This document shows, piece after piece, positions 44,470 to 53,128 of a stretch of 64,000 bases of DNA. Origin of the DNA: an uncultured Tateyamaria sp. (GTDB lineage Bacteria > Pseudomonadota > Alphaproteobacteria > Rhodobacterales > Rhodobacteraceae); assembly GCF_947497045.1 (NCBI RefSeq), contig NZ_CANMEU010000004.1, forward strand, positions 124,001-188,000, read 5' to 3'. Every line of letters begins with the position of its first letter. Positions within the stretch are counted from its first letter, which is position 1. A program made the translations under genes and the position numbers. The notes beneath the pieces are model-generated. The model searched no databases. It saw only the letters and a list, made by a program, of their open reading frames with translations, and was not told the origin of the DNA.

Positions 44470-45666
44470 ATGTCCGAGATCGTCCGCCAGAAAGCCGAAA
44501 CCGCCCTTGCCGAAGTGAACGAGGTCACAGCCGTTGTGCTGCCCGAACCTGCGGATGCCAACGCGATTGTGCCACTGGCGCAGGCCGACGCCCCTGTGGG
44601 TGCTGAAATTCGGGCACGAATGGGCGAGATCGACATGGGCGATACGAACTCCATCGTCTCGTTCGGATCAGCGGCACAGGCGGAATTGCAGGAGATCTCT
44701 CAGGCGATGTTGGCGGATGTGCGCAACAAGGATGTGGGCCCTGCCGGGGACTCACTGCGCAATATCGTGACCACCATTCGGGGGTTTTCCATCTCGGAAC
44801 TGGACGTGCGTCGGGATCGGTCATGGTGGGAAAAACTGATCGGGCGCGCAGCACCTTTCGCCAAATTTACCGCCAAATTCGAGACCGTACAGGGCCAGAT
44901 CGACAAGATCACCGACAACCTGCTGGCGCATGAACACACGCTGCTCAAGGACATCAAGTCGCTCGATCTGCTTTATGAAAAGACGCTGCAATTCTATGAT
45001 GAGTTGGCACTTTATATCGCTGCGGGCGAGGAAAAGATAAAAGAGCTGGATGAGAACGACATTCCGGCCAAGGAGGCTGCCGTGGCCGCCGCCGCAGAGG
45101 ATGATCAGGTCATGGTGGCGCAGGAGTTACGTGATCTGCGTGCGGCGCGCGATGATCTGGAACGCCGGGTGCATGACCTGAAACTGACCCGTCAGGTGAC
45201 GATGCAGTCCCTGCCCTCGATCCGGTTGGTGCAGGAAAATGACAAATCCCTTGTGACCAAGATCAACTCGACGCTGGTGAATACCGTCCCACTTTGGGAA
45301 ACCCAACTGGCGCAAGCCGTCACCATCCAGCGCAGTGCAGAAGCGGCTGCTGCCGTGCGTGACGCCAATGACCTGACCAACGAGCTTTTGACCTCGAACG
45401 CGGCAAACCTGCGCGACAGCAACAAGATGATCCGCGAGGAAATGGAGCGGGGCGTCTTCGATATCGAAGCGGTGAAAAAGGCGAATGCGGACCTGATCGG
45501 TACCATCGAGGACAGCCTGAAGATCGCAGACGAAGGCAAGGCCAAACGCGCCGCCGCCGAAGAGGACCTCAAGAAGATGGAAACCGATCTGCGCGACACG
45601 CTGGCCTCTGCCAAGGCGCGCAAGGACGGGGTCGGCGACAACGCCGGCACCGCCGTCCCGGGTTAA
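44470..45666 (+). CDS. TelA toxic-anion resistance protein
   Basis: This is a 398-residue helical cytoplasmic protein with a long predicted coiled-coil (IKSLDLLYEKTLQFYDELAL; NDLTNELLTSNAANLRDSNK), the TelA/KlaA family linked to tellurite and other toxic anions and to cell-envelope stress. AAGG precedes ATG 44470. It forms the classic XpaC-TelA pair and is followed by DUF2927 and SPFH-GYF genes. The protein's activity is not known. Confidence 0.92.
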   Translation: MSEIVRQKAETALAEVNEVTAVVLPEPADANAIVPLAQADAPVGAEIRARMGEIDMGDTNSIVSFGSAAQAELQEISQAMLADVRNKDVGPAGDSLRNIVTTIRGFSISELDVRRDRSWWEKLIGRAAPFAKFTAKFETVQGQIDKITDNLLAHEHTLLKDIKSLDLLYEKTLQFYDELALYIAAGEEKIKELDENDIPAKEAAVAAAAEDDQVMVAQELRDLRAARDDLERRVHDLKLTRQVTMQSLPSIRLVQENDKSLVTKINSTLVNTVPLWETQLAQAVTIQRSAEAAAAVRDANDLTNELLTSNAANLRDSNKMIREEMERGVFDIEAVKKANADLIGTIEDSLKIADEGKAKRAAAEEDLKKMETDLRDTLASAKARKDGVGDNAGTAVPG

Positions 45667-45676
45667 GGAATATCCA

Positions 45677-46636
45677 TTGAGGGCACAGGCCACATCAACA
45701 GCACGTGTTTGGGGGGGGCTTGCCGTCCTCGCCCTTGTTGCGGCCTGCGAGATGTTTATCCCCATCGAACCGGTGCTGACCCCGCGCGTGCGCCCGGCTG
45801 GATTGGTGCCGCCGCCTGTGCCCCGGGTTCAACCGACCTCGGAAAAAAGTGCGGCCTTGCGCAGTTATCTGACCCAAGTGCAGTCAAGCCAGCTGACAGC
45901 TGGGTTGTTGCGTCAGGACGGAGGCGGGCCAGATACGCCGTTTACTTCGGACATGCTGGCGCGCAATTTCGAACAGATCGTATTTTTCAACGAATATGCG
46001 GGGGGGGAATTGCGCGCCGGCGTACCGGGTGAGTTGCGGCGCTGGTCGGAGCCTGTGCGCATGGGCGTCGCCTTTGGCCCTTCGGTGCCACCCAGCCAAC
46101 GTACCCGCGATACCGCCGATGTTCGAAACTATGCCCGCCGCCTTGCACGGGTCACGGGCCATCCTGTATCCGTGAGCGACCCTCCCAACTTCCTGATCTT
46201 TTTCGTCAGCGAAGATGACCGGGCCGATACCATCAACAAGATCGCACCGCGCCTGCCCGGCGTAAACATCTCGAACGTCACTGCGGTGCGTGATTTGCCC
46301 ACGGATGCCTATTGCGCCGTGGCTGCCTATGCCTCCGGTTCCAACCGATCGACCTATACCGCCGCCGTGGCCGTGATCCGCGCTGAAAACCCGGACCTGT
46401 TGCGCCTGTCCTGCATTCACGAGGAACTGGCCCAGGGGCTGGGTCTGGCCAATGACAGCCCGGGCGCGCGCCCTTCGATCTTCAATGATGACGACGAATT
46501 TGCGCTGCTCACGGACCATGACGAGGCCCTTCTGGCCATGCTTTATGACAACAGGCTTGCGCCCGGCGTGTCCTTGGCTGACGCCGCCCCCGTTGTCCGC
46601 ATTCTCGCACGCGAAGCCCTGAACGGGCCGCTTTGA
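45677..46636 (+). CDS. DUF2927 lipoprotein
   Basis: This is a 319-residue protein with a lipoprotein signal (LAVLALVAAC) and a DUF2927 domain (residues about 60-290; LRSYLTQVQSSQ, SCIHEELAQGLGLANDS and the DDEFALL block). The HEELAQGLG motif looks like a zincin-type helix (HExxQxxG), so a metalloprotease fold is likely though unproven. I chose TTG 45677, six bases after AAGGAA and ten bases after telA. It is envelope-anchored and probably cotranscribed with telA. Confidence 0.85.
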   Translation: MRAQATSTARVWGGLAVLALVAACEMFIPIEPVLTPRVRPAGLVPPPVPRVQPTSEKSAALRSYLTQVQSSQLTAGLLRQDGGGPDTPFTSDMLARNFEQIVFFNEYAGGELRAGVPGELRRWSEPVRMGVAFGPSVPPSQRTRDTADVRNYARRLARVTGHPVSVSDPPNFLIFFVSEDDRADTINKIAPRLPGVNISNVTAVRDLPTDAYCAVAAYASGSNRSTYTAAVAVIRAENPDLLRLSCIHEELAQGLGLANDSPGARPSIFNDDDEFALLTDHDEALLAMLYDNRLAPGVSLADAAPVVRILAREALNGPL

Positions 46637-46657
46637 CATCCAAAAGGAGACCCCAAC

Positions 46658-47758
46658 ATGGGTATTTTCGATTTCCTCTCCGGCGAATTTATTGACGTCA
46701 TCCACTGGGTCGATGACAGCCGTGACACGATGGTTTGGCGGTTCGAGCGTGAGGGTCACGAGATCAAGTACGGGGCCAAGCTGACGGTGCGTGAAGGGCA
46801 GGCGGCGGTGTTTATCCATGAAGGTCAGTTGGCGGACGTGTTCACCCCCGGCCTTTACATGCTTGAAACCAACAACATGCCCATTATGACGACCCTTCAA
46901 CATTGGGATCATGGCTTTAAAAGCCCGTTCAAATCCGAGGTCTATTTCGTCAACACCACCCGGTTCAACGACCTCAAATGGGGCACCAAGAATCCGATCA
47001 TCTGCCGCGATCCCGAATTTGGCCCCGTGCGCCTGCGCGCCTTTGGCACCTATTCAGTCAAGGTCGCCGATCCGGCCAAATTTCTCGTCGAAATCGTCGG
47101 CACCGACGGTGAGTTCACCATGGACGAGATCAGTTATCAGATTCGCAACATCATCGTGCAGGAAATGTCGCGTAGTCTGGCCAAGTCTGGTATCCCGGTC
47201 ATGGACATGGCCGCCAACACCCGCGAATTGGGCCAGATCGTCGCCAAGGAAATCAGCAACCAGATTGCAGACTATGGGTTGATCCTGCCAGAACTTTACA
47301 TCGAAAACATCTCTTTGCCTCCGGCAGTCGAGGCGGTGATGGACAAGCGATCCTCCATGGGGGTGATCGGCAATCTGAACGAATATATGCAGTTCCAGGC
47401 CGCCGAGGCTTTGGGCCGCGAAGGTGGCGGTGCGGGTGATGCCATGCAGGCCGGGATCGGGGCCGCGATGGGCTTGCAGATGGGCCAGATGGCAGCAGGC
47501 CCATGGGGCGGCCAGCGCGGCGGGGCCGCCGCCCCTCCGCCGCCCCCGGTCGAGCATGTGTGGCACGTTGCCGAGAACGGCGCGACCAAGGGCCCGTTTT
47601 CCAAGGCCCAATTGGGCCGCATGGCTGCAAGCGGCGATCTGACGCGCGACAGCTACGTTTGGACCGCCGGACAGGACGGATGGCTCAAGGCCGAGGACGT
47701 GGTGGAGCTGGCGCAGTTGTTCACGGTCATGCCCCCGCCCCCGCCCCCCGGCATCTGA
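46658..47758 (+). CDS. SPFH-domain protein with C-terminal GYF_2 domain
   Basis: This is a 366-residue cytoplasmic protein. An SPFH/band-7 core (residues about 25-240; VREGQAAVFIHEGQLADVFT, NIIVQEMSRSLAKSGIPVMD) is followed by a low-complexity Gly/Ala/Met linker and a GYF_2 (DUF4339) domain (WHVAENGATKGPFSKAQLGR; SYVWTAGQDGWLKAED), ending in polyproline. SPFH proteins scaffold membrane domains, and GYF domains bind proline-rich peptides. Strong AAAAGGAGACC precedes ATG 46658. It follows DUF2927 in the telA run. Confidence 0.88.
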   Translation: MGIFDFLSGEFIDVIHWVDDSRDTMVWRFEREGHEIKYGAKLTVREGQAAVFIHEGQLADVFTPGLYMLETNNMPIMTTLQHWDHGFKSPFKSEVYFVNTTRFNDLKWGTKNPIICRDPEFGPVRLRAFGTYSVKVADPAKFLVEIVGTDGEFTMDEISYQIRNIIVQEMSRSLAKSGIPVMDMAANTRELGQIVAKEISNQIADYGLILPELYIENISLPPAVEAVMDKRSSMGVIGNLNEYMQFQAAEALGREGGGAGDAMQAGIGAAMGLQMGQMAAGPWGGQRGGAAAPPPPPVEHVWHVAENGATKGPFSKAQLGRMAASGDLTRDSYVWTAGQDGWLKAEDVVELAQLFTVMPPPPPPGI

Positions 47759-47865
47759 GGCGATACGCATCCGTCTCGACAAGTTGGTGCGACCTGCCTA
47801 TGCTCGGATAAAGGGAACCAGCACCGGACGACCGGGGCGGTCCAACATTTAAGGTCACACCTGGC

Positions 47866-49017
47866 ATGCCGCTGTCCACCGCGCAAACTGCATTTCTTGC
47901 GAACTACCTCGACCGGGTTCCGGATCGCACCACTTTGGCGGTGCAAAACCTGACCGTGCGCAACAAAACCGCCTATCCGAACGTGACATTTGGCGTCTGC
48001 CGGGCGGACAAGACCCTGTTGCGGATCGGTGGCGATGGTGCCCCTGACACAGAGTCGCGCCAAGGTGGGATAGATATCCATCCCGACACCGTGGATGAGT
48101 TGATGGCGAATGGCAGGTTCGCCGACCTGATGGCCGGTCTGAATGAACCCGATGAAGACCTGCGGATGGCGGCGCTGGCAAGCTTTCAACGCTCAACCAA
48201 TGAACGCTACCGCTTTGATGAAACGTTTCAAAAGACCATCACAGAGCTCGAAGCGGTGCAGGGCAATCTGGCGGGCTTGCAGGGCATTCTCGACAATGCC
48301 TCACCCGCAGCGAAAAACCGGATGGCACAGATACAGATCAGCCACAAATCCCCGGAAGAGGCCGCCATCAATACCCGAGGCGTCGAACTGGCCTTGCAGA
48401 TGAACGCGCAAAGCTGCGGCGACGTCGTGGCCTATGTCGAGTTCTTCTACAAGATCATCGAACCGGACCAGCGGCGCATCAAAGCGGAGGTCAACCAACT
48501 GCCACTGCCCGTGAACGATCCGCCAAACACCCGACAACAGAACAGACAATGGCGCAAGGATCAGGTCACCGCCCGGCTGCGCGATTTCATGGGGGCCGAT
48601 ACCCTGTCTCAGGATCGACTGGACCACGCACGCCAGATCATCGACGACTATACCAACGCCATGGCCACCTTTTGCGGAGCGGCCGTGACGAGCCAGGCAT
48701 TGGACGGGGTGAGCGAAAGCGGCATGCAAGACGAACTCGAACATCTCGCCACGACCCTGCTTTTCACCAGTCAGGTCAGTGCCGGCTACCATCTGCTAAA
48801 GCACTTTACGGATATGTATGGAGCCCTCCATGATGGAGACCTGGACGCACAAGCGACCCACTACACGACCCAAGCCCGTAACGCCGTAGCCACCAGCGAC
48901 AGTTGCACCAATTCGAAAGGGCAGACCGGATCGACCTCCTTTGCCTTTTCAAAAGGCGGCTTTACGACTTACGTCCCCGTAAAAGGCGCAAATGCCGAAT
49001 TGGCCTCGTTCTTTTAA
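47866..49017 (+). CDS. uncharacterised 383-residue protein in the telA run
   Basis: No known domain is recognised. The protein is soluble and mostly helical, without a signal peptide or membrane helix. The N-terminal part (MPLSTAQTAFLANYLDRVPD, VQNLTVRNKTAYPNVTFGVC) and a central helical stretch with charged residues may be separate domains. It sits 107 bases after the SPFH-GYF gene and 21 bases before a second unknown gene, same strand. Codon use matches its neighbours, and it is probably an effector or partner of the module. Confidence 0.72.
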   Translation: MPLSTAQTAFLANYLDRVPDRTTLAVQNLTVRNKTAYPNVTFGVCRADKTLLRIGGDGAPDTESRQGGIDIHPDTVDELMANGRFADLMAGLNEPDEDLRMAALASFQRSTNERYRFDETFQKTITELEAVQGNLAGLQGILDNASPAAKNRMAQIQISHKSPEEAAINTRGVELALQMNAQSCGDVVAYVEFFYKIIEPDQRRIKAEVNQLPLPVNDPPNTRQQNRQWRKDQVTARLRDFMGADTLSQDRLDHARQIIDDYTNAMATFCGAAVTSQALDGVSESGMQDELEHLATTLLFTSQVSAGYHLLKHFTDMYGALHDGDLDAQATHYTTQARNAVATSDSCTNSKGQTGSTSFAFSKGGFTTYVPVKGANAELASFF

Positions 49018-49038
49018 CCTTCACAGATCGGACATTTC

Positions 49039-49524
49039 ATGGACCCTACTCTGAGCAATTGTCTGTCCGACATGACAACCCGCCTTGCGACCATATCCGC
49101 CACGCCCGCCGCAGATCACCTTGCCGATGTGCAGGCCTATCTGGGTCACTGTTTCACGCTGGATACCGCGCGACGGGCGGGGTTGGACGACGCTGACGCG
49201 GCAGTTCTGCAAGACCATTTGGCCCAAAGCGCCCCGTCCATTGAAACGGCCTGGTCCGCATTCGACGTGGATGGGGGCGAGGCCCTGCGTGTCTGGATGC
49301 AGCAGGAACTTACCGGCAACGACTGGATCACAATCTGCCAGCGCCGCTCGAACATCGAGGCCTTCAACGATCTTTTTGCAGATCACGTAGCTGATGACAA
49401 ACTGATCGACACCGAAGAGCTGGATGACGATATCCGCGCCAAAGCCGAGTTCGAAGCGATGCCGAACCCGGATCGTACCCCGTCCGATCTGCCTGCATCG
49501 CATTGGTGGTGGGCATTGACGTAA
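49039..49524 (+). CDS. uncharacterised 161-residue protein in the telA run
   Basis: This is an acidic, helical, soluble protein (DAAVLQDHLAQSAPSIETAW; HVADDKLIDTEELDDDIRAK) with a tryptophan-rich C-terminus (ASHWWWALT). No known family is recognised. It starts 21 bases after the previous unknown gene, so the two are likely cotranscribed and may form a complex. Low-level similarity between the two cannot be judged by eye. Confidence 0.68.
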   Translation: MDPTLSNCLSDMTTRLATISATPAADHLADVQAYLGHCFTLDTARRAGLDDADAAVLQDHLAQSAPSIETAWSAFDVDGGEALRVWMQQELTGNDWITICQRRSNIEAFNDLFADHVADDKLIDTEELDDDIRAKAEFEAMPNPDRTPSDLPASHWWWALT

Positions 49525-49583
49525 GGCGTGTGCCCAACGACGGTGGCACTTGACAGGACGCGTCTCATAACCACGTTTGAACC

Positions 49584-50132
49584 ATGACCTTGCGCCACCA
49601 TCTGCCGACCCGTCGTGCCGCCCTGAAATGGCTGCATTGGCTGATAGTGCCCCTGTTCATCTGGTTTCTTCTGGTCCAGCCCAAGGATGTGACGCCCTTT
49701 GGCCCCGCCGCCTTTCAAGCACATTCGGTCCTTGCGCTGATTTTCGTGTCCCTGTCGATGATGTGGTTCGCAGACCTGATGCGGCGCGGGCTGGCAAGCC
49801 GTCCGGGGCCGAAATTGCGCGGTATCTTGCGCCCGCTGCACCGGATCATGCACCTGACGCTGATCTGGGGGCTGTTCTTTGTGGCCCTTACCGGGTTTTT
49901 GCTGGGGCTCAGCTCTGCGGTGCTGCTGAAAGCCGGAGGGGTCTTGCCGATTGCGCCACCCATGGGCTGGCCGCGCCTCAATCATCTTGTCGGGCAGGTT
50001 CACATCATCGAATTCTACGCGCTTGGGGTTGTGGCAGGCGCGCACGCGGCATTCCATATCTGGCGACATTACAAATTACAGGACAACGCCTTGCGGATCA
50101 TGGTGCCCAAAGGTCTGCACAAACACTTGTGA
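49584..50132 (+). CDS. cytochrome b561-like membrane protein
   Basis: This is a 182-residue, four-helix protein. Histidines in helix 1 (KWLHWL, H18), helix 2 (FQAHSV, H47), helix 3 (PLHRIMH, H86/H90) and helix 4 (GAHAAFHIWRH) fit the b-heme ligands of bacterial cytochrome b561, which passes electrons between quinol and partners. ATG 49584 follows the usual bases. A shorter paralogue lies immediately downstream. Position after the telA run suggests a redox branch. Confidence 0.85.
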   Translation: MTLRHHLPTRRAALKWLHWLIVPLFIWFLLVQPKDVTPFGPAAFQAHSVLALIFVSLSMMWFADLMRRGLASRPGPKLRGILRPLHRIMHLTLIWGLFFVALTGFLLGLSSAVLLKAGGVLPIAPPMGWPRLNHLVGQVHIIEFYALGVVAGAHAAFHIWRHYKLQDNALRIMVPKGLHKHL

Positions 50133-50212
50133 GCAGACAGGGTGATGCAGGTGGCTTTCCATTGGGACCCGCCCTGGGCCATACTGCGCATCTGATATGC
50201 CAAAGGGGTTTC

Positions 50213-50632
50213 ATGCGTCGCACCGTCACGATCACATTGCATTGGCTGACATTGCTGTTGCTGGTGCTGGTCTTTGCGGGCGGCCCGATGCCGGTGCTTG
50301 CGTGGGCCTTTGGGCTGAGCGGTTTGGCGATGTGTGCCACGGCCATCACGGGCGGACTTCTGAACGGCCCCGGTCCGAAGCTGGAAGGCGGGCTGCGCCG
50401 CGCGCATCCATGGCTCAGTTGGGGGATGTACACGGGCCTTGGACTGGTGGCCGGGGTCACGTTGTGGGTGCAAATCGGGCAAAGCTGGGATGGCCCTCCG
50501 CTGCCTGCGCTTTACTTTTACCTGCTGTCTGCCTCGGCCTTACACGCCATTTTTCATCTGTGGCGGCATACGGCCCTCGGTGATGGGGCTCTGCGCCGTA
50601 TCACGCCCAAATCACTGCACGGACTGCTATGA
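50213..50632 (+). CDS. second cytochrome b561-like protein, lacking a helix-2 histidine
   Basis: This is a 139-residue tandem paralogue of the preceding gene. The shared C-terminus (GPGPKLEGGLRRAHPWLSW, LHAIFHLWRHTALGDGALRR) aligns well, but helix 2 has LAWAFGLSGLAM with no histidine where the first copy has FQAHSV. It keeps H10, H65 and H111/H115/H119, so it may bind only one heme or none. AAAGGGGTTTC precedes ATG 50213, and its stop overlaps the next start (ATGA). Confidence 0.78.
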   Translation: MRRTVTITLHWLTLLLLVLVFAGGPMPVLAWAFGLSGLAMCATAITGGLLNGPGPKLEGGLRRAHPWLSWGMYTGLGLVAGVTLWVQIGQSWDGPPLPALYFYLLSASALHAIFHLWRHTALGDGALRRITPKSLHGLL

Positions 50633-51750
50633 CCGACTTGCCTGACCTTGATCAACGCACCACGCCCGCCGACCACCGATTTCCCTGTGACAATTGCGGG
50701 GCTGATTTTCGGTTCGAACCGGGAACCGGCACACTGACCTGCGATCATTGCGGCAACACCAGCATGATCGACGGTGCGGCAACGCAAGCCGAGCCGGCCA
50801 TCGCCGAACTGGACTACCGCGCGGCCCTCAACGCCGAACTGCCCAAGGCGGATATCGAGGAAACGCGCGTTTCGACCTGCCCAAATTGCGCCGCACAGGT
50901 TGAATTTGACGCGGACATCCACGCAACCAAATGCCCCTTCTGCGCCACACCCGTCGTCACCGACACCGGCGCGCACCGCCACATCAAACCGCGCGGTGTG
51001 CTGCCCTTTGCCTTGGCAGAACGAGACGCCCGCGCAGCCATGACGGGGTGGCTGGGCAGCTTGTGGTTTGCGCCCTCGGGCCTTCAGGAGTACGCGCGCA
51101 AGGGGCGTGTGATGCAAGGCATCTATGTGCCTTACTGGACCTTTGATGCAGACACCCGCAGCACCTATACCGGCGAACGCGGCACGGTCTATTACGAGAC
51201 CCGCACCGTCACGCGCGACGGAAAACGCCAGCAGGTGCAGGTCGCCAAGGTCCGCTGGCGCGGCGTGCGGGGTCGCGTGGCCCGGTTCTTTGATGATGTG
51301 CTGGTGCTGGCTTCCACCTCGCTTCCCAAACACTTTACCGACGCGTTGGAACCCTGGGACCTCAGCGCGATGGAGCCTTACACCCCCGAATTCCTTGCCG
51401 GGTTCCGTGCCGAAGGGTATTCGGTCGCGCTGGAGGCCGGGTTTGAAGAGGCCCGCGCCATCATGGACCGCACCATTGCCCGCGACATCAAGTTCGACAT
51501 TGGCGGCGACCGCCAGCGCATCCATTCGGTCGACACCAAATTGGGGACGATCACCTTCAAGCACGTGCTGCTGCCCGTATGGCTTGCCGCCTACAAATAT
51601 CGCGGTGAGACCTATCGCTTTGTGGTCAACGGGCGCACAGGCCGGGTACAGGGCGAACGGCCATGGTCCAAGGGCAAGATCGCAATTGCGGTCCTGTGCG
51701 GGCTTCTTGTGGCGGGGGCCGTCGGCTTTGTCATGGCAATGCAGCAATGA
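50629..51750 (+). CDS. double zinc-ribbon protein with C-terminal membrane anchor
   Basis: This is a 373-residue protein with two CxxC pairs each: C20/C23/C38/C41 and C84/C87/C102/C105. The mid region (LFA-PSGLQEYARKGRVMQGIYVPYW) resembles proteins labelled primosomal N'-like zinc-ribbon, and a single helix ends the chain (IAVLCGLLVAGAVGFVMAMQ). The helicase label on such relatives is misleading; no helicase motif is present. It overlaps both neighbours by ATGA, so it is coupled with the b561 gene and the nitroreductase gene. Confidence 0.8.
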   Translation: MTDLPDLDQRTTPADHRFPCDNCGADFRFEPGTGTLTCDHCGNTSMIDGAATQAEPAIAELDYRAALNAELPKADIEETRVSTCPNCAAQVEFDADIHATKCPFCATPVVTDTGAHRHIKPRGVLPFALAERDARAAMTGWLGSLWFAPSGLQEYARKGRVMQGIYVPYWTFDADTRSTYTGERGTVYYETRTVTRDGKRQQVQVAKVRWRGVRGRVARFFDDVLVLASTSLPKHFTDALEPWDLSAMEPYTPEFLAGFRAEGYSVALEAGFEEARAIMDRTIARDIKFDIGGDRQRIHSVDTKLGTITFKHVLLPVWLAAYKYRGETYRFVVNGRTGRVQGERPWSKGKIAIAVLCGLLVAGAVGFVMAMQQ

Positions 51751-52421
51751 GCGATCTTGAGACCTTGCAGGCCCTGCTTGAGGCCCGGTTTTCCTGCCGC
51801 GCCTACCGCCCCGATCCGGTTCCGGATGAGGTGATCTGCGCCATCGTGGACGCCGCACGGCACGTCCCAAGCTGGTGCAATGCCCAGCCTTGGCAGTTGG
51901 TCATCACCCGTGGGGACGCAACGGATACGTTCCGCGACGCGCTCTGTGCCACGGCACAATCTACCGTCCCCGCCCCTGATCTGCCATGGCCCGAAGGCTA
52001 TCCCGGCATCTACGGGGACCGCCGCCGCGCCTGCGGCTTTCAGCTTTATGATGCGATCGGGATCGAAAAAGGCGACCGCGCCGCCTCTGCCGTGCAAATG
52101 ATGGAGAACTACCGTCTGTTCGGCGCGCCCCATGTGGCCATCGTGACGGCACCCACCGCCCTTGGACCTTACGGAGCGATGGACACAGGCGGCTTTGTCA
52201 CCGCCTTTTGTCTTGCTGCCCAGGCCAAGGGGGTCGCCACAATCCCCCAGGCCGCCATCGCCGCCCAGGCCCCCTTCGTGCGCCAGCATTTCGATATCGC
52301 GCAGGATCGCATGATCCTGTGCGCGATTTCGTTCGGGTATGCGGACATGGACCACTCCGCCAACGGTTTTCGAACCGAACGCGCCGAGGTCAGCGACATC
52401 ATCGACTGGCGCGATACATGA
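51747..52421 (+). CDS. nitroreductase-family FMN oxidoreductase
   Basis: This is a 224-residue NAD(P)H-dependent flavoenzyme. [21 protein letters not shown] (FMN-binding RSxR region, here SCRAYRPD) and [16 protein letters not shown] are family signatures, and [21 protein letters not shown] is the second FMN part. Substrates are likely quinones or nitro compounds. ATG 51747 overlaps the upstream stop and its own stop overlaps dtd. Confidence 0.9.
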   Translation: MSDLETLQALLEARFSCRAYRPDPVPDEVICAIVDAARHVPSWCNAQPWQLVITRGDATDTFRDALCATAQSTVPAPDLPWPEGYPGIYGDRRRACGFQLYDAIGIEKGDRAASAVQMMENYRLFGAPHVAIVTAPTALGPYGAMDTGGFVTAFCLAAQAKGVATIPQAAIAAQAPFVRQHFDIAQDRMILCAISFGYADMDHSANGFRTERAEVSDIIDWRDT

Positions 52422-52861
52422 GGGCACTGTTGCAACGCATCAGCACGGCGCAGGTCACCGTCGACGGGGCTGTCATTGGGCAAAGCGGGCCTGGTCTGCT
52501 GATCCTTGTCTGCGCGATGCCGGGTGATACCACCGATACGGCCGAAACGCTGGCGACCAAGGTTTCCAAACTGCGGTTGTTCAAGGACGAGGGCGGCAAA
52601 ATGAACCTCTCGATCCTGCAAACAGGGGGCGGCGCACTGGTGGTAAGCCAATTCACCCTCGCCGCCGACACCTCACGCGGGAACAGGCCGGGGTTCTCCG
52701 GGGCCGCCGGTCCGGGCGAGGCCGAAGCGCTCTATCTGCATTTCACGCAGAGCCTGCGCAAATTGGGGGTGCCATGCGAGACCGGAAAGTTCGGGGCAGA
52801 CATGGCAGTGTCGCTGACCAATGACGGACCGGTGACAGTTTGGCTGGACACCGAGGGATGA
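52418..52861 (+). CDS. dtd: D-aminoacyl-tRNA deacylase
   Basis: This is a 147-residue enzyme removing D-amino acids from mischarged tRNA. The family motifs [20 protein letters not shown] and the [11 protein letters not shown] block (GP cis-proline loop) are intact, and [17 protein letters not shown] is the standard N-terminus. Its ATG overlaps the nitroreductase stop. It ends the run; an AT-richer islet follows. Confidence 0.95.
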   Translation: MRALLQRISTAQVTVDGAVIGQSGPGLLILVCAMPGDTTDTAETLATKVSKLRLFKDEGGKMNLSILQTGGGALVVSQFTLAADTSRGNRPGFSGAAGPGEAEALYLHFTQSLRKLGVPCETGKFGADMAVSLTNDGPVTVWLDTEG

Positions 52862-53128
52862 GGGGGAGTGTGGGTTTGCCGGACGAAGTGGAAATTCAGT
52901 GATGGACAATATGAAGATATCTGTGCTTCGAACCATGCACACTGGTTATTTACTGAGGTCATCTTGAACAACGATATTTGGCCAGATGACTTGTTCATAT
53001 AGCTTGGTAACGTCTGTGACATGAAACAACTTTAGCGACCCTAGCTTGCTTAAACTGCATTGAAGTTTCTTAATTGTTCAGCCAAGTTGTGACACGATGG
53101 TTTGGAATAATCTTGAAGGGCTGTAGAA
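52862..53128. other. 267-base AT-richer gap at the start of the islet
   Basis: This holds no supported ORF. GC content falls sharply just after dtd. There are promoter-like AT runs (about 52960-53060) but no tRNA, integrase or direct repeats that I can see. It marks the left edge of a low-GC insertion running to about 54730. Confidence 0.6.

Noticed and set aside
50629-51750. Primosomal protein N' helicase label
   Set aside because: The protein has zinc-ribbon cysteines and a membrane tail but no Walker or helicase motifs; the name on its relatives is a misannotation.
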